Counted from the first letter of the stretch, positions 1-13,282 are shown. The stretch is 64,000 bases of DNA from Tetragonia tetragonoides (GCA_038025085.1 CM076140.1:15520001-15584000); one strand, 5' to 3'. The notes: generated by a model not told the origin, from the sequence alone. Numbers and translations are program-made.

Positions 1-129
1 TTTTATGTTTTGGAATTATACTATTGATGACAAAAAACAATTACCTAAAAGAAACTTACAAAAAAATATTACCTAAGCAAGTATTATCTAAATTCGACTG
101 CCCAACAATATATATTAATACACATCATG

Positions 130-169
130 CTTGTATGAGAAGGTCTTAAGTGAGACCTTCTCATACAAG
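130..169. repeat. Perfect 17-bp inverted repeat (hairpin)
   Basis: Arms at 130-146 and 153-169 are exact reverse complements around a 6-bp spacer. The arm reads CTTGTATGAGAAGGTCT. Similar GAGAC/GTCTC text followed by AAGTTTTTGTG occurs near 13525 and 26750, so this is probably a remnant of a dispersed small TIR element rather than a terminator. Confidence 0.7.
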
Positions 170-1318
170 TTTTTGTGATGTTAATATAAGTGAACTCAGG
201 ATGTATTATTGCACATATTTACAACAAAATTGAATTAAATATCAATAAGCAATTATTATTTCCGAATTAGATGTTTGCAGCATACTACTCCTTCAGGTAC
301 ATATATAGTTCCATGTAGCAGGAAATACAACTATTGCTGCTTAGGGCATATATAGCTAGCTACATGTGTAACCGTTGTGTTGTCATGTTCACGACAGCTA
401 CATATTTGACTAATTGTGCATATGCGTGTGTTTTTTTCACTAGTAAGTGAAAAAAAAAAAAAAACACATCCAGTTATTGCTGCATTTTACATTTATAAGA
501 GTGTTCAAATTTAAATAGAAAGTATGGAGATTTTAAATATAAATAAATAAAACAAAATTTTGAGTTGGAGGGGTGATGGTGAATTTTTTTTACCTGTAGA
601 TGAAATTTTTTTATTATTTTTTTTTACCTGTGGGATGTTTGACAAATCTGAAGAGTAAAAGGATTGGGTGGCAAGGGGAAAGGGAAAGTGGGGACAAAGA
701 GGAAAAGAGCCCCCACTGGCAACAGGGCACTTCTTCCGAACAACATGCCATGCCAACATCACATGAGTGAGTGAGAGAGAGAGGAGAGAGAGAGAGAGAG
801 AGAGAGCAGCCCGCTTTTGCTTGTGTCCCATCAAAGGAGCCTCCTCTCCAAGATTCCCCCATTTTAAACCCTCTTCCATGATCCCCATCAATTGATTAAA
901 TTTAATATTAAATTAATTAAATAAGTTGGAAAACTGTACTAGTAGTTTGTACGAGTATGTCCATATTTCAATGAAATTAAACACCAGTTCAGATGCAAAT
1001 GCAACCCCACGTGTTGACTTTCTGGCCCAAATCGATGTGTTCATTGATCCCAGGTTAATTTGATGAAAACGTACATACACCATTACACCTACACTATTAT
1101 TATGTGTAAATGTGTAATGTACCTATACTAATAGTATACTGCTATCCTAGCGTGACACAATTCAAGGCTCAGAGCTCTAGCGTGACATAATTCATCAGTC
1201 GCTAACTATAATCCTTAATTTCTATTAGTATTCCTTGATGATTGTGCTACCATTAGGACTCTAATTAGCCTTGGTCTGTGTTCAGCTGCAAGTATTACCG
1301 TGTGTTCTTCTCCACTTA
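170..1318. other. Intergenic, no gene seen
   Basis: AT-rich sequence without a supported gene. It holds a small hairpin at 431-456 (T-run plus CACT arms) and a purine-rich GA tract around 770-806. Reading frames across the GA tract are low-complexity. Confidence 0.6.
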
Positions 1319-1583
1319 CTTCATGTTCTTCTCAACGGGATGGTAAGGAACTGAGGATCGTAATGAAACGGATTGGAGCGGAATAAAATTTGTAGCCCGG
1401 AATAGATAGAACAGAACGGAATGGATTATTGCAGAATGATATAAAACATGAGTCAAAATAAAATGCAGAATGTATGCAATGCGGAACGGAAAATGCAGCT
1501 AGCTTGGAAAGAAATATATATAATTTGCATTGCGGGGTCTAACGGAACGAAATGCAGCAAGAAAATGACGAAAAGAATAGAGA
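1319..1583. mobile_element. Small TIR element, GGAACGG-rich interior
   Basis: Left end CTTCATGTTCTTCTCAACGG and right end GACGAAAAGAATAGAGA are imperfect inverted termini. TTA flanks both sides (1316-1318 and 1584-1586). The interior is a degenerate array of GGAACGGA/GGAATGGA units. Two more copies lie at 41615-41867 and 41917-42088. The 3-bp TTA/TAA target suggests a PIF/Harbinger (Tourist-like) MITE; the superfamily is inferred. Confidence 0.65.
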
Positions 1584-1839
1584 TTAAAAATCTAACTTTC
1601 TCTCACATATTACTATTCAATTTAGCTCAATTTAATTCAGTTCAATAGAAGAACTTTTTACATCACTACACGGACTTGTTTTTCTTTTGATAGGATTCAC
1701 TATTTTCATGATGACTACATATACACTTCTTACGTACAAATATTATAAAAATGATCGAAATCAGGGCTCCGAACTGGTTAGTAAACAAATAATTACACAT
1801 ACTAGAGCTTCCAAATAATGTGGATTTAGGTCTCATATC

Positions 1840-2825
1840 TTCGTGTGATTTTTTCAAATTTACGTGATTAACAAATTAATTCCGCAAATAGTTTCGATTG
1901 AAAATTATTTCTCAACATATACAGTTAGTGGGTTCAGACTGAGGCAGTGAAGTGTAATTTTATCAAATATACATGTTTAACAAACTAATTTCCCATATAT
2001 ACATCATGTAGGAATTAGGATTGCACTCCTGCAAGAAATGTGATTTTTTTCTTACCATTTTTTTCCTTCCTTCCATAAGTAGCACGTACTACGTCATATC
2101 GGTTTTCTTTGTAGTTTTTTTTACCCAAAATTTTCGCTTAAGCACAGCAACGTGAGCAAAACAAATACAGTAGTAGGAAATTATATAACTTATCTAACTC
2201 TTTTTACTTTTGTAACAACACGTATGATCCAAACAATAAACTAATAATTGTACTCCATTCAACCAGCCTATATTTAAATAATAAACCGACCATTGATCCA
2301 AATTTATACACGTTCAAAAATTGAGCTTAACTTTCTCATAAAAAAAAAGTTGTTAAAAAATTGAGCTTAACCTTCTCATGTACTGTATCAGAAGTTCAAT
2401 ACAAACAGGACTAGTGCAGATCGAATCCTGATTTTATGACCCAAAGAAGGATGGCCACTTGGTTCATTATCTACGATGAAATCTTGAGATTTTAATCTAC
2501 TGAATGTTTTTGTGTTTTAATCAGCCTTGCAACGATGGTGGTGGAGGTCTAAAAGAAACTATCAATCTACAGAATGAAGTGCGTAATTTGATTGATGCTG
2601 GCATTATAATTTGAATGATACTTTTCTTGCCGCAGAGTGCAATCCCACGTAATGTATATCTTGGGAATTAGTTTGTTAAAGATGTATATTTGATGAAATC
2701 ACACTTCCTTGCCTCAATCCAAACCTACAAGATGTATATGTTGGAAAATATTTTTTAACCGAAACTATTTGCGGAATTAGTTTGTTAATCATGTATATTT
2801 GAGAAAATCACACCTCATCTTCATC
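1840..2825. mobile_element. Foldback element with about 200-bp inverted arms
   Basis: The left arm (about 1840-2045) and right arm (about 2621-2825) are diverged reverse complements. Examples are GCAAATAGTTTCG against CGAAACTATTTGC, and CAAACTAATTTCCC against GGGAATTAGTTTG. Each arm consists of two related subunits of about 110 bp. About 575 bp of AT-rich DNA separates the arms, including a short direct repeat (ATTGAGCTTAAC) near 2320-2370. No coding capacity is seen; probably a non-autonomous DNA transposon. Confidence 0.65.
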
Positions 2826-3455
2826 TACATTATCTCATTTTTGCAATTTTATGGATTACTTCTCATGTTTGTAATTAATCTATCTTTTTGTATTATTTTG
2901 TAATAGGTAAAACAAAAACTATTTTGTAATGTGTTTAATAATATTGGGAATTCACTTTGTTAGTATCTATGTATCTTAAATTAGTCCGACCCCTTTCTAT
3001 CGTCTCTCTTCCTAGATTCTGCATTTAGTTGTGGCCCTAATTGTCTTGAGTCAAATTTGTGGTTGGTGTTATTGGGGTTGGCATAGTGTATGTGAAGCTC
3101 TTAGCCTTTGTGCCCACATTGCTTTCCATGACATTTCACTATATATGCTAGCTCTACCAAGTAGAAATAATAATGAAGGTTACAACTAGACATAGGACAT
3201 ATTTCAGTACATCACGTACATCAAAATTGTTGTAAATATGCTCTTTAGCTGAAAGTATTGAAGGCATTCAATTGCATTGAATTTCATCTTAAAAAGAAAT
3301 AAAAGATGAAAACAAAAACTCGACTCCATTTTATGTTTGAGAAAATAATTAAAGCACTTTTGCCGATAGAGGAACAAATTATTACATGATCTGAAATCAA
3401 ATACAGCTCTTATAATTACCACTTTTTTAACAGTAGGCTCCACGTATTTTATAAG
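2826..3455. other. Intergenic, nothing recognised
   Basis: AT-rich sequence on both strands with no supported gene, repeat structure or RNA. Confidence 0.5.
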
Positions 3456-4275
3456 TGTTGGGAATTTTTCGCCCCACTACCATACTACTTTTACCACGGC
3501 GGAAGCACAATAAATAAAATACACAAGCTAAATAAACACACACAATATTTAACGTGGAAAACCCCTCTCAACTAGGGGAAAAACCATGAACTACAAATTC
3601 AATACTAATCATCATCAAAGATAGAGTTACATCGATAGACACTTAAATACTAACATCTCAATCTCCTCTAGCTAGTAAGTGACCCTAACCCCTCACACAC
3701 TCATATCTTTGATGGCATCCCAACCCTTCAACTACTACTACCCCATATATGGCTTATGCACGGGAAAGCCACAAAATCGTCCCCTTCTCATAACCTAACT
3801 TTTGAGATCAAAGCTAGAAACCCTTCACATCACTCTTCCACTCTTCAACTGCAACAAGAGAGCTCTCTCTCTACCTTAGGGCTGAGCCAACTTTTCTAAT
3901 CTACTACCACATATATTTATAAGTCTCTAAAAGACTCATCCTTCTATATAACTACCACTCCCAACACAATTAGGAAATTGCTTGCCACACAATTACTACC
4001 ATATATAATAATAATATTCTCCCCACCAATATTAATATTATTTTACTACCAAAATTACTCATCGCCGTAATTTGCCGCACAACGTCCCATACGCTACCAA
4101 ACTTCTACAAAGCACTATTGTCTTCAATATTTTCTCCACATAATCACGATGCATATATTTCCAACTTTGGATCATGGCCCACACATCAATTTAACACCCA
4201 AGCACAACCAATAATTCCACTAGCAAAATATATTGCAGTGGAATATATTAAAAACCCTAATAATAAGAGGTGAGA
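3456..4275 (-). mobile_element. Copia-like solo LTR or LTR fragment
   Basis: The left edge reads TGTTGGGAATTTTTCGCCCC and continues through GCGGAAGCACAAT and ACGTGGAAAACCCC. These blocks are typical, in reverse, of the R-U5 end of many plant Copia LTRs that finish with CCCAACA. No PBS follows the left edge, so this is not a 5' LTR of an intact element. The right edge could not be fixed: no clear TG terminus or matching 5-bp duplication was found, so the end given is approximate. Confidence 0.5.
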
Positions 4276-4830
4276 GCATTGGTTTCGTACCATGTAGTAA
4301 TCTCTCAAGAGGCCATAGAAACTGAAGATTTGATGTTGAAAGCTTTATTAGCGAGGTAGACAATAGACATGCTTGAATCTTACCTCTTGATCATCATTGA
4401 GCGAAAGTGGTTTCCTTTTTTTTATGCTTGTTTCTAACCCTTTAATTTCATGGCATTTCGAGCCTTTACTCATAGAGTCATAGCCCAATGTTGAGCAAAA
4501 ACATAAATGAAAAATCACAAAAACCCACACTATTGAACAATCCAAAAAGCCATACTAGTAAAAACAAGCCATAGATGATACATGCATCTCTAATTGTCAA
4601 GGCCAGCCCAATTCGATGTTTAATTTGAACCATGTTGGGCCGTTGGCGGATACTTTTGTAAAAAGAATTTCCCGCCTTTCCACTGGTAAGTGGGGGCCCA
4701 TTGGGCTGCACTAGTAAGGTATCATTCACCCTCATCCTAGAGAAGAAAACAAGCCGGGATGGGCCAAGGCCCAATGGGTTGATGACTGCTCTCCGTAACC
4801 AAAAATGGAGGATAGTAACATTGCTCTACA
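4276..4830. other. Intergenic, nothing recognised
   Basis: Short frames exist on both strands but none resembles a known protein, and no splice-supported gene is visible. Confidence 0.45.
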
Positions 4831-5130
4831 AAATCTTATGTGGACTTAGTCCAGAGTGGACCAATAGTTGGAGCCACTCCCTACTTCACTTGAAGCCACC
4901 CCTATTTCACCTAGAGCCACCCCGCCCTCAAATTTATACTTGGCATCCCCCCTACTTCATCTGGAGCCACCCCCCTACTTTACCTGGAGCCACCCTTCAA
5001 ATTTATATTTGGCGCCACCCTTCTAATAGTGGAGTCACCCCATACTTCACCTGGAGACATCCCCTATTTCATCTGGAGCCACCCCTCAAAATTATTTGGT
5101 CCATAGTAAATTAAGTCCACACAAAACATG
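4831..5130. mobile_element. Small TIR element, GGAGCCACCCC repeats (copy 1)
   Basis: The termini contain TGTGGACTTAG on the left and its near complement TTAAGTCCACACA on the right, then GGACCA/TGGTCC. The interior is a pseudo-tandem array of GGAGCCACCCC-CTACTTCACCT and CAAATTTATA units. A second copy with the same ends and interior is at 30341-30670. The target duplication is not resolved, so the superfamily is unknown. The + strand frame through the array is a by-product of the repeat. Confidence 0.65.
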
Positions 5131-5310
5131 TTGTCATCTCTTACTTCGTTGTTTTTTTTATCTCCACCATATAATCCTTGCAAAAACTCCTACCCTCTCG
5201 CCATCCTAATTCATATTTCCAAGAATTTATGTAGTTAAAGATAGAATCTACAAAAAAAAATTGGCTTTCATGGTATACGACCAACAAATTTACAAATCTA
5301 ATGAATAAAG

Positions 5311-5444
<134 letters not shown>

Positions 5445-5455
5445 GTGCCCTAAGG

Positions 5456-8058
5456 TGTAACACCCCCGAATTCGCAACGATTTTTCGGGAACTATCGACG
5501 TCGCTATACACGACTCGACACCACTGAACCGTCACGGACCCAAGGGCAGTTACTGCAACATTTATCGCTAAGGAGTAAATGCTAAGCAGAAAGGAAAACT
5601 AGGTATCAAAGGAAGCATCTAAACAAATTAAACATAAATATCAGAGTTGTCTATCCAACGGTCTTAAGTCCATTATAGTTTTACTACAACTTTGCCTTCA
5701 AGGGCACAAACCAAAATCCCAAATAATCCAAGGTAACTAATAAAATCATAGTTCTAAACAAACAGCCCACATTCAACCTTCTAGCAAACCGTCCTAACTC
5801 AGCTACACCTGCGCTTTGGTTTCCGTGACGGAAACAAAGTACAGAAGAAAAAGAGAAGAAACAAAAGAAAACAAAAGTCAGATAAACTGAATAAACGTCG
5901 TCCATACCCAGTAAAAACACTTTCGCAAACCTTACCTGGGTTTTAGAAGAATCATTGAAATTCATTTGCATGCACAAGTAGTCATACAATCAAGCACACG
6001 CATACTCGATATTCAGTTACATGCAATTCTTGCTTTAGTGATCATTCGAACACAAATAGATAAACCATCTTGTTTAGAGAGATAAGAGAGCGAATAGAAC
6101 AACGATTACCCATACTGTTCATAGATAGATATAGACATGCCATGGACTTACGCTAGTGTATACTCACACTACTTCTAACATAATAATCGATATGTAGAGA
6201 ATTAAACAATGGGGAATGATCCGTCCCGAACACACCACGAGGTGTCCATAAAAGTAACTTGGGAATCACGCATCCCTAAACTACATCAATTAGATAAGTC
6301 TCGATAGCTCGGCTACTCCTAGGGATCCATTAGGAGTCTTATTCTCATTTAATTCAATTCACATACTTACATTGATTGACCTAGTGGTACAACGAGACCA
6401 CGACATACTACTTCATTTCATGCTCATGATAATGAATAATAATAACGAAGATAACGACATAAGGGCCTATTAACAATAGTCATGCTTCATATATGTCTAA
6501 CGAAATTTCGGCAGCACTTCGGCAGTAAATCATGATATCCAAAAATTACACTTTCACAATTAACATCCAACAAATATAATAGGTGCTCATTAGCACTCAA
6601 TTATATCCCATTCCAAATAACACATATTATTATATCATAATAATATTAGAAATTCAACATCGCCATAATTAAACATTAATTAGCATATGAACTAATTGAT
6701 TAACGAAATTTTATAAACATATCATACTCAATATAAATCATATTTACAGCGAAGAATATATTTCAAATTCTCATAATTAATGACGATATAATTTAATCAT
6801 GCTTCGCATATTAAATTCACAATAATAATCAATTAGCACATAACACATCAAAATAGTTTTGATGGGGCTTTGGAAAGAGGTAGGCACAATCACTGACCTA
6901 ACAAACGCTCACTAAGCAGTAGGTAACTTGGCTAATCACAACCCGATCAGGCTTGTCCGTTTGGTCCTAATTAAAAATAATTACTAAGATATAATTAATA
7001 AATACGAAAATCCAAACAGTACTGAAACTGTAAACTAATATTTTTATTAAAATCCTTGATTTATTCCAACTAATCTAGACTTTTGAAAATCCGGATTCAG
7101 ACTTCGAATGAGTACAGAAAAATAAAAACAATTATTGAAAAATACTGAAAATACGAAATTAATTAAAACAAAAAAATTAAACGAAACTCTAACCGATTTT
7201 TTGAGTCTAGGCCGTGATACACCAAACATGGGGACCCATGACCTAGCCCATCACCAAGACCACCACCCACTGACCACCATGGTCGGCGGTGGCTCGCCGG
7301 AGCACCGACGACGGAGGAGAGAGAGAGTGAGAGAGATCGCGAGAGAGAGAGAGTTCGCGAGGGAGAGAGAGAGAGAGAGAGACGGAGAGGGGGAGGAGCG
7401 ACGGGCAAGGTCCCGTCGCGTCGGCCACTCGCTGGCGACCACCCAGGCGCGGCATGGTGGCACGACAGTCGCGCCTCGACGAAAACAGGGGAGGGGGAAA
7501 ACAGAGTACGGGGAGAGAGAAAGGAAAAGAGAGAGAAAGAAAGAGAGGGGGAAGGGCGGCTCACCGGCGGGAGGAAGAGGAGGCGGTGCTGGCCTGGTGA
7601 CCGGCGACAACAGAGGGAGAGAGAGAGAGATGTGCGGTGGAGAGAGAGAGAAAAGAGAGAGAGAAGAGAATTGGGGCTTTTGGCTCATTTTGTAAACTGA
7701 TCAACTGACCCATCTCTTAGCTTATATAGGTGCTTAGTCAAGGAAAGTCAAACCCTACTAGAATTAGGATTATTTTCTGATTTAATTGCTAATTAAAAAT
7801 AATTGAAACTAACTAAATGCTAATTAAAATCAATTAAAACAATATGAATAAGCCTTATTCATATACAAAACCATTTTAACTAAATCACTCAATTTGATAA
7901 TTATAAATCCCGAAATTTTCATAATAATAATTAATATTATTATGGCTTAATTTGAGTAAATCGAATCGTTAAATAAATATACGATTTAAATCTCCGAAAC
8001 TATTTATAAATGAATTATAAATCGATATTATAATTATAAAAAATATTGGGGTATCACA
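5456..8058 (-). mobile_element. Solo LTR with 5-bp TSD
   Basis: A 2.6-kb block that begins TGTAACACCCCC and ends GGGGTATCACA, flanked by the direct repeat TAAGG at 5451-5455 and 8059-8063. It is highly similar end to end to the LTR at 35851-38560, which is attached to gag on the - strand; this sets the orientation. Read on the - strand, a TATA motif (CTATATAAG, about 7720-7730) precedes a CT-rich stretch ((GA)n on +, 7315-7660). No internal region flanks it, so it probably arose by recombination between the two LTRs of one element. Frames inside the GA tract are low-complexity, not genes. Confidence 0.92.
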
Positions 8059-8063
8059 TAAGG

Positions 8064-8677
8064 ACATAGAATACATAGTATGTGGTGGAAAACTCTTTTT
8101 CATTATTCATTTACAAGATGTAACACATGCAAAAAATTGAGAAAGAAAATATATGCGTGCAAAAAAAAGCCAAATCACATCTCCTTGATTAGCTAGCTAC
8201 TCTAATGTGAAAGCTTATTGCATAATAAATCTTTTTCGATCTTGATGCCTTGAAATTGTGTAAATAATGTACTTACATAACTTCTTTAATAGACGATGAG
8301 GTGGAAGTACAAGAGATAAGTGACCTACACATACTTATTACTTAGTGGTCGATAATTAAGGGTTCAAATCCTTATTCTTGTAGGGAGAATACATTTTTCT
8401 CTACCATTTTGCAGAAAGATTTACTTATCGCTGCCCGATATATGTAATTTGCGGGTTATTACATATACCATTGTACAAAGGAAAAAATAGCTTCTCTAAC
8501 AATGAGCGAACATTATTTTCTATCGTGGAGAAACCTTCTTTAGTTTTAAGAGACAACGAGAGTAGCAAAAGCACTGTAGGAAGAGGAGGGAGATGTAATG
8601 TAACAATCTACAACTTGATATTAACTTTTTGTAGTGCCCTCGTTGCTATCAAGAAGTAGATAGTAGCTAGTGCTAAC
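8064..8677. other. Intergenic; isolated B-box-like motif
   Basis: No gene is seen. GGTTCAAATCC at 8371-8381 matches a pol III B box, but no convincing A box or terminal poly-A was found, so it is not called as a SINE or tRNA. Confidence 0.4.
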
Positions 8678-8694
8678 ATACATTAAGCGCACAT

Positions 8695-9005
8695 TAACCA
8701 AGAGATATTTGCCTTAATGGTTATCATTTCACCTTCCAATTTGGAGGTCCCAAGTTTAAGGTTTGGGACTCCCATATATTCATGTGGTTGATGAATATAT
8801 GGGGGAGTGACATTAACAGTTGGGCCTTGGCCCAGCTGGTATGGGTGGGGTGGGGTGGGGTGGGAGTGGGGGGTTATTTGTACACTCAGCTCTGGGCCAG
8901 CCCGAGATAGGCTGGACTCTGGACCTGAGATGAGTTGGATTGGGTGGAGGTCCGATCTTACCATCTTAAAAAAAAAAAACCAAAAAAAAAAAACAAAAAA
9001 CAAAA
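8695..9005 (+). mobile_element. SINE-like retroposon with 17-bp TSD
   Basis: The direct repeat ATACATTAAGCGCACAT occurs at 8678-8694 and again at 9006-9022, immediately bracketing this 311-bp insertion. The right end is A-rich (8968-9005), as expected for target-primed reverse transcription. The head resembles a degenerate pol III region (AGGTCCCAAGTTTAAGG near 8745), and the middle holds a GGGGT microsatellite. The insertion is well supported; the SINE class is inferred from length, tail and head. Confidence 0.8.
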
Positions 9006-9159
9006 ATACATTAAGCGCACATGCGTAATTGTCAAAATGGTAAAAATATGAAGTTTAACGGTCACAGTTGTTTCTAAATATATAATAATGGAATAAAAAT
9101 ATGTAGCTTTACAATAAGCCACTAACCAATAACCAAAGCGTTAACGATTAAAAAAACTC

Positions 9160-9697
9160 TAGCCTCTTTTTTTTTGCCTCTTTTCTTCCTCTCTCAACCT
9201 TAACCTTTATTAGGATAAATTTTTAGGTCGGAAAGGTCGATTTAGGCCATTCCCGACCTGTGATTCATGTTTTCCACCTTTTTTTGTCATTGATTTCTAG
9301 TTTATGTTCTCTAAGTGGAATAAATTTTCTCTCCCTTTTGTGGAGTTATTAGGGATTTTTGTATTTTTCCTCTTTGTAGGATCCTCTCTTCGCCTATTGT
9401 GCGATTTAGTATCAAGTAATATGAATTCGGGGACCGGATATGCACAAGATCGATGGTATCATACAACGTTTTGTGAGCAAACAATTACGGTACTTGCGGT
9501 GAAGATCTCCACTTCCGTTAAAGATGAAGCATCAAAGGAAGCACATGGTTACTATGCATGTTGGGAGTCGCGCTCGGGTATTCTAGTTAATTGTTACTAT
9601 GCATGGTACTGTTGATTTAGTATATTCTAGGGTTATTTTCAATGTAGATGCCGTATAGCTTTTCTATGAATGAAAGACTCTTATTCCCTTCTCAAAA

Positions 9698-9705
<8 letters not shown>
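9160..9705 (+). mobile_element. Possible poly-A retroposon
   Basis: A stretch with no recognised protein ends in TATTCCCTTCTC followed by A13, a form common at 3' ends of plant non-LTR retroposons. A 103-codon frame (9304-9615) lies inside; I do not recognise it and it may be chance. The left edge and target duplication were not found. Confidence 0.35.

Positions 9706-9781
<76 letters not shown>
9706..9781. repeat. (AT)n microsatellite
   Basis: About 37 uninterrupted AT units directly after the A-tract. Confidence 0.95.
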
Positions 9782-9783
<2 letters not shown>

Positions 9784-11299
9784 ATGACGACGTTGCATGA
9801 TTAATATATTGACTTGTTTACTTCCAATAGTTTCAACTTGCACGATAATGCCGATATATTTTGGTGACTCATCAGCTCATACTTGATTCTAATTATGCAT
9901 AATTCATGTAAGAAAATAAACGAATTTAGTCAAACAGTATTTCTCATCAAGCTCATGTGTTAAGTTTGGATATTGTTTTTTTATTCCTTTCTTATTTCCT
10001 GTGACAAAAAGTTGGTTTATATGATATTATTAGGTGGATGTCCGTGAGTATGCATGTGTGTTGCATGGACTGTGATTATATAATAAAACTAATATAACAT
10101 AATTATTAATCTCATCGAAAAATCAAAGTGTAATTGTCACTTATGAAAAACTATTAGTAATATATGGATAAATATTTATATAATCCATTTAATATCATGA
10201 ATGTCATATACTAAGATTACTATGACTTTATATGGCATCTTATCTAATTTAAACTATTATTATCAATTTCAATTATTAACTATTAATTAACTCATCCCAT
10301 ATGTTACATGATCCAAGAGGTAATAGTTTCAAAGTCTTTTTATGCTTGATGTTGGTACGCCAATATTCTTATGTTGATATAAGTGTACAACTAACATTTC
10401 AAAGATATGATCATTCTTTTATGGTAAAATCAGTTTAAATGTCTAATGTATACGTAACTACTTTTCAAAAAATAAAGAAGTTTTAGACGTAAACCTTAGA
10501 ATAGCAAAACATATTTCAATGCTTGCTTGTTATTTCAAAGTTATATGCGGTCAAAGTACTGCCTTGAATAATGCAAAAAGTCTAATGTAATTTTATTTGT
10601 GGTCCGGAGGAAAGTACATTAATAATTATATAGTTGAAGGGAATATAAATTGGAACCCTAAAATAACATGGGGGATAAGTATATTACGTACAGTTATATA
10701 AGGGGATGAAATTATACCTGATAATGGTAAAGTTTCCTATTAAAGATTGGACCTAGAATCGTTTTAGATTTCATCCTTTATTTCTTTATTCTACACATAC
10801 TCTTTTTATTATATTTTAACTTGAGATTGCTTTTTAAATTTTTATAACTAATATAAATATCTTTTCTCTTATTTTTACATGCAACTCTTTAGTTGTGTCA
10901 GCTTGTCAAGCGAATTACATACCAATTACCTTTTTAGGTGGATGCAACTAATGTTGTAAATCAATAGAACATACTACAAATGGGTCTCATTTTAAAGGAT
11001 ATTTTGTACTAGTTTTAATGGTGTAAGCAATTTAATTTTTTAAGCAGTGAAACTAAAGTTATATGCTTTTTAAAATCTAATAGTCTACTATTTAATGATT
11101 TAGGAAAGTACAACTTTAGTATATATTTTAAAACCTCTAATTAATAGTAACTCTTTAAGGATTTAGGAAAGTACAACTTTAGTATACATTCTATACTAAA
11201 ACATATATTTCTATTTTATATTTATTTTAAAATTTTATTACAATGACTCGCTTATGTGGACGCCTCCAGTGCTGTCAGAAAATGCCTCTAATTTATAGA
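9782..11299 (-). mobile_element. AT-rich DNA ending in a Helitron 5' terminus
   Basis: No coding sequence. A roughly 75-bp tandem duplication (GGATTTAGGAAAGTACAACTTTAG) spans about 11095-11200. The last part (ATGCCTCTAATTTATAGA then T at 11300) looks like a Helitron 5' end in reverse (TCTATAAATTAGAGGCAT). The 3' boundary of this Helitron at the low-coordinate side was not located. Confidence 0.4.
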
Positions 11300-11301
11300 T
11301 A

Positions 11302-13281
11302 CTAGTTTTAAAACCTGTGCGATGCAAGGGTTCATGTTGATACACTGGTATTTGATATTTAATATACTATATATGTTAAACTATTATTTCATTAGCTTAC
11401 ACAATATTATTTTTTAATAAATAGACTATAATCCAGTAGTTTCGATTAAATGTATAAAGTAATAAAGTAACTTTTATTAGTGTACATATCATTACATTAA
11501 TATAAGAACTTCCCAATTATGAGCTCTGGTATGTTTTCTTCTTGTCAACCTGAATCATAACTTATACATACAGAAGAAAAAAAAATACGAATATGAGTAT
11601 ATAAAGAATAGGAGAGCTTAAAGATATTAATTGAAAGAAAGGAATGAATATATGTTAAATCTGAATGGTATACATGTTGATTTAATATCCTAGATAATAA
11701 CCCCACTAAAGATTAATTAAAAACAAATATGTAAATCTTATCTATCTGCCAAACAAAAATATATATGTAATTCTTATCTATCGGCTCGTTGACTTGGCTG
11801 GGGATTTTAGGTATAGTTGAGTTCCAATCCATAATGCTGATTAAACTAATCTTCCTAGCATGATAGAATTTATAAGCTTAAAAAGTCCACTACTGTTGAA
11901 TTTTTCTAGCTTTTGTACTCCACTTTTGTAGGATCATCTACTACTTTAAAAAGAAAAAAAAAATCTAATATCTAGAAAATATTTATCTCCAATATCCATA
12001 TCTATAATTTCAAGTTATTTATATACTAAAAGAGAAGAGAAACCTAAAGAGATAAATCCATACCATTTGTCAATGAATTTACAACTGCACCTCTAAGTAA
12101 AGTACACTACATTTATGTAAGATGGTCGTCCTTAATCAATACAATAACTATTGTCAATAAAACTTGTAGGCGATAAGCATAACACTTTTACATTATCGAG
12201 AAACAAATATATTAGTTCCTCATAGTATATAAAACGTTGTATAAAATATCAATAAGAAAAGTAAAACATGAATCGAAAAATATAAATGATAAAACTTATA
12301 GAAAAAATTACTTACTTGATCATAACACTCAACTAATAGCCTGTATACCAAAATATAATTCAATTTGTCAAATTTACATTTTTCAATTATAAAGAGAATC
12401 AAATGAAAGAGCACACACAATTATAACAATATCAAAATTCACAATATTTTATATCAACAATGCTATATAGTAGGGGATTAAAAACTCAAAGGTTAATGCA
12501 CAATGTCGTCCAAAACTCAGAAGCCATGATGTTATTTGATGTGTTGAGCACAAATCAATATATATAAGCAAAAGGAAGGTATTTAATATAAAGATGAAGA
12601 TATTTAGGACTCTACAGTGATTCATACATTGTTTAGGATTCTATGACTAAATAGAACCCACGTTTAGACAATGGAAAGTCTTTGTGATTATCCAATCTAT
12701 TTTTAGTAAATTGATTTTTTAATTGCTTGGTGATGTGGCCAGTCTTTATACTCCCTAAAAATACTTCTGATTTTCCCGCGCCTAGAACTCATGCCCCATT
12801 TTCATTTTATTGAAACTCAATCTCTATTATTTTTATTTATCTTCTAGCTTTTTCAATATTACAAATTAAAGAAATAATTATTAAATGATGAGGTGACGCG
12901 TCCTATATTCTTTCTTAGATGACGTGCCTCATTACTCCCGAAAAATGCCTCCTTTATATGTTCTGAACATATTGTAAATGCATCTTGTTCTGATGTATTT
13001 TTCCATCCGAATATGATGGTGTAACTTTTGTTAGTTTTCGAAATGTATAGAAAACGTTATATATGGTTTTTAATATTTGTCGAAGATCTATTATAACCTT
13101 CATAAAACTCTAGTATTTTATTAATATCTTATTATACACCAGTAAAGATTCTAAGACTCCTAAAAGTTTTACACCAGTTATTTTTTGTCCTTATCCCCGC
13201 TTAGGTGACGCGCTATTAAAATTCTCGCCTACGTGGCACGCCTCATTGCACCCAAAATATGTCTCCTTTATATACATATAT
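11302..13281 (-). mobile_element. Non-autonomous Helitron B
   Basis: The + strand starts CTAGTTTTAAAACCTGTGCG. On the - strand this is a hairpin (TGC-ATCGCA type) followed by a short spacer and CTAG, then T: a Helitron 3' end. The other edge contains the conserved CTACGTGGCACGCCTCATTG and TATGTCTCCTTTATATA block, found also at the right edges of the next two elements. Blocks at 12170-12275 and 12950-13190 are shared with the element at 15965. No protein is encoded; it would depend on a RepHel in trans. Confidence 0.65.
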
Positions 13282-13282
13282 A

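Noticed and set aside
4701..5114. A 137-codon frame with WSHP/LEPP repeats as a gene
   Set aside because: It runs through the GGAGCCACCCC array of a TIR element; the repeated peptide simply mirrors the DNA repeat.
7135..7695. Arg/Glu-rich reading frames over the GA tracts (also 37579-38252)
   Set aside because: They are low-complexity translations of (GA)n inside LTRs and are open in several frames on both strands.
8337..8385. A tRNA gene around the perfect B box GGTTCAAATCC
   Set aside because: No cloverleaf arms, anticodon stem or acceptor pairing could be drawn around it.
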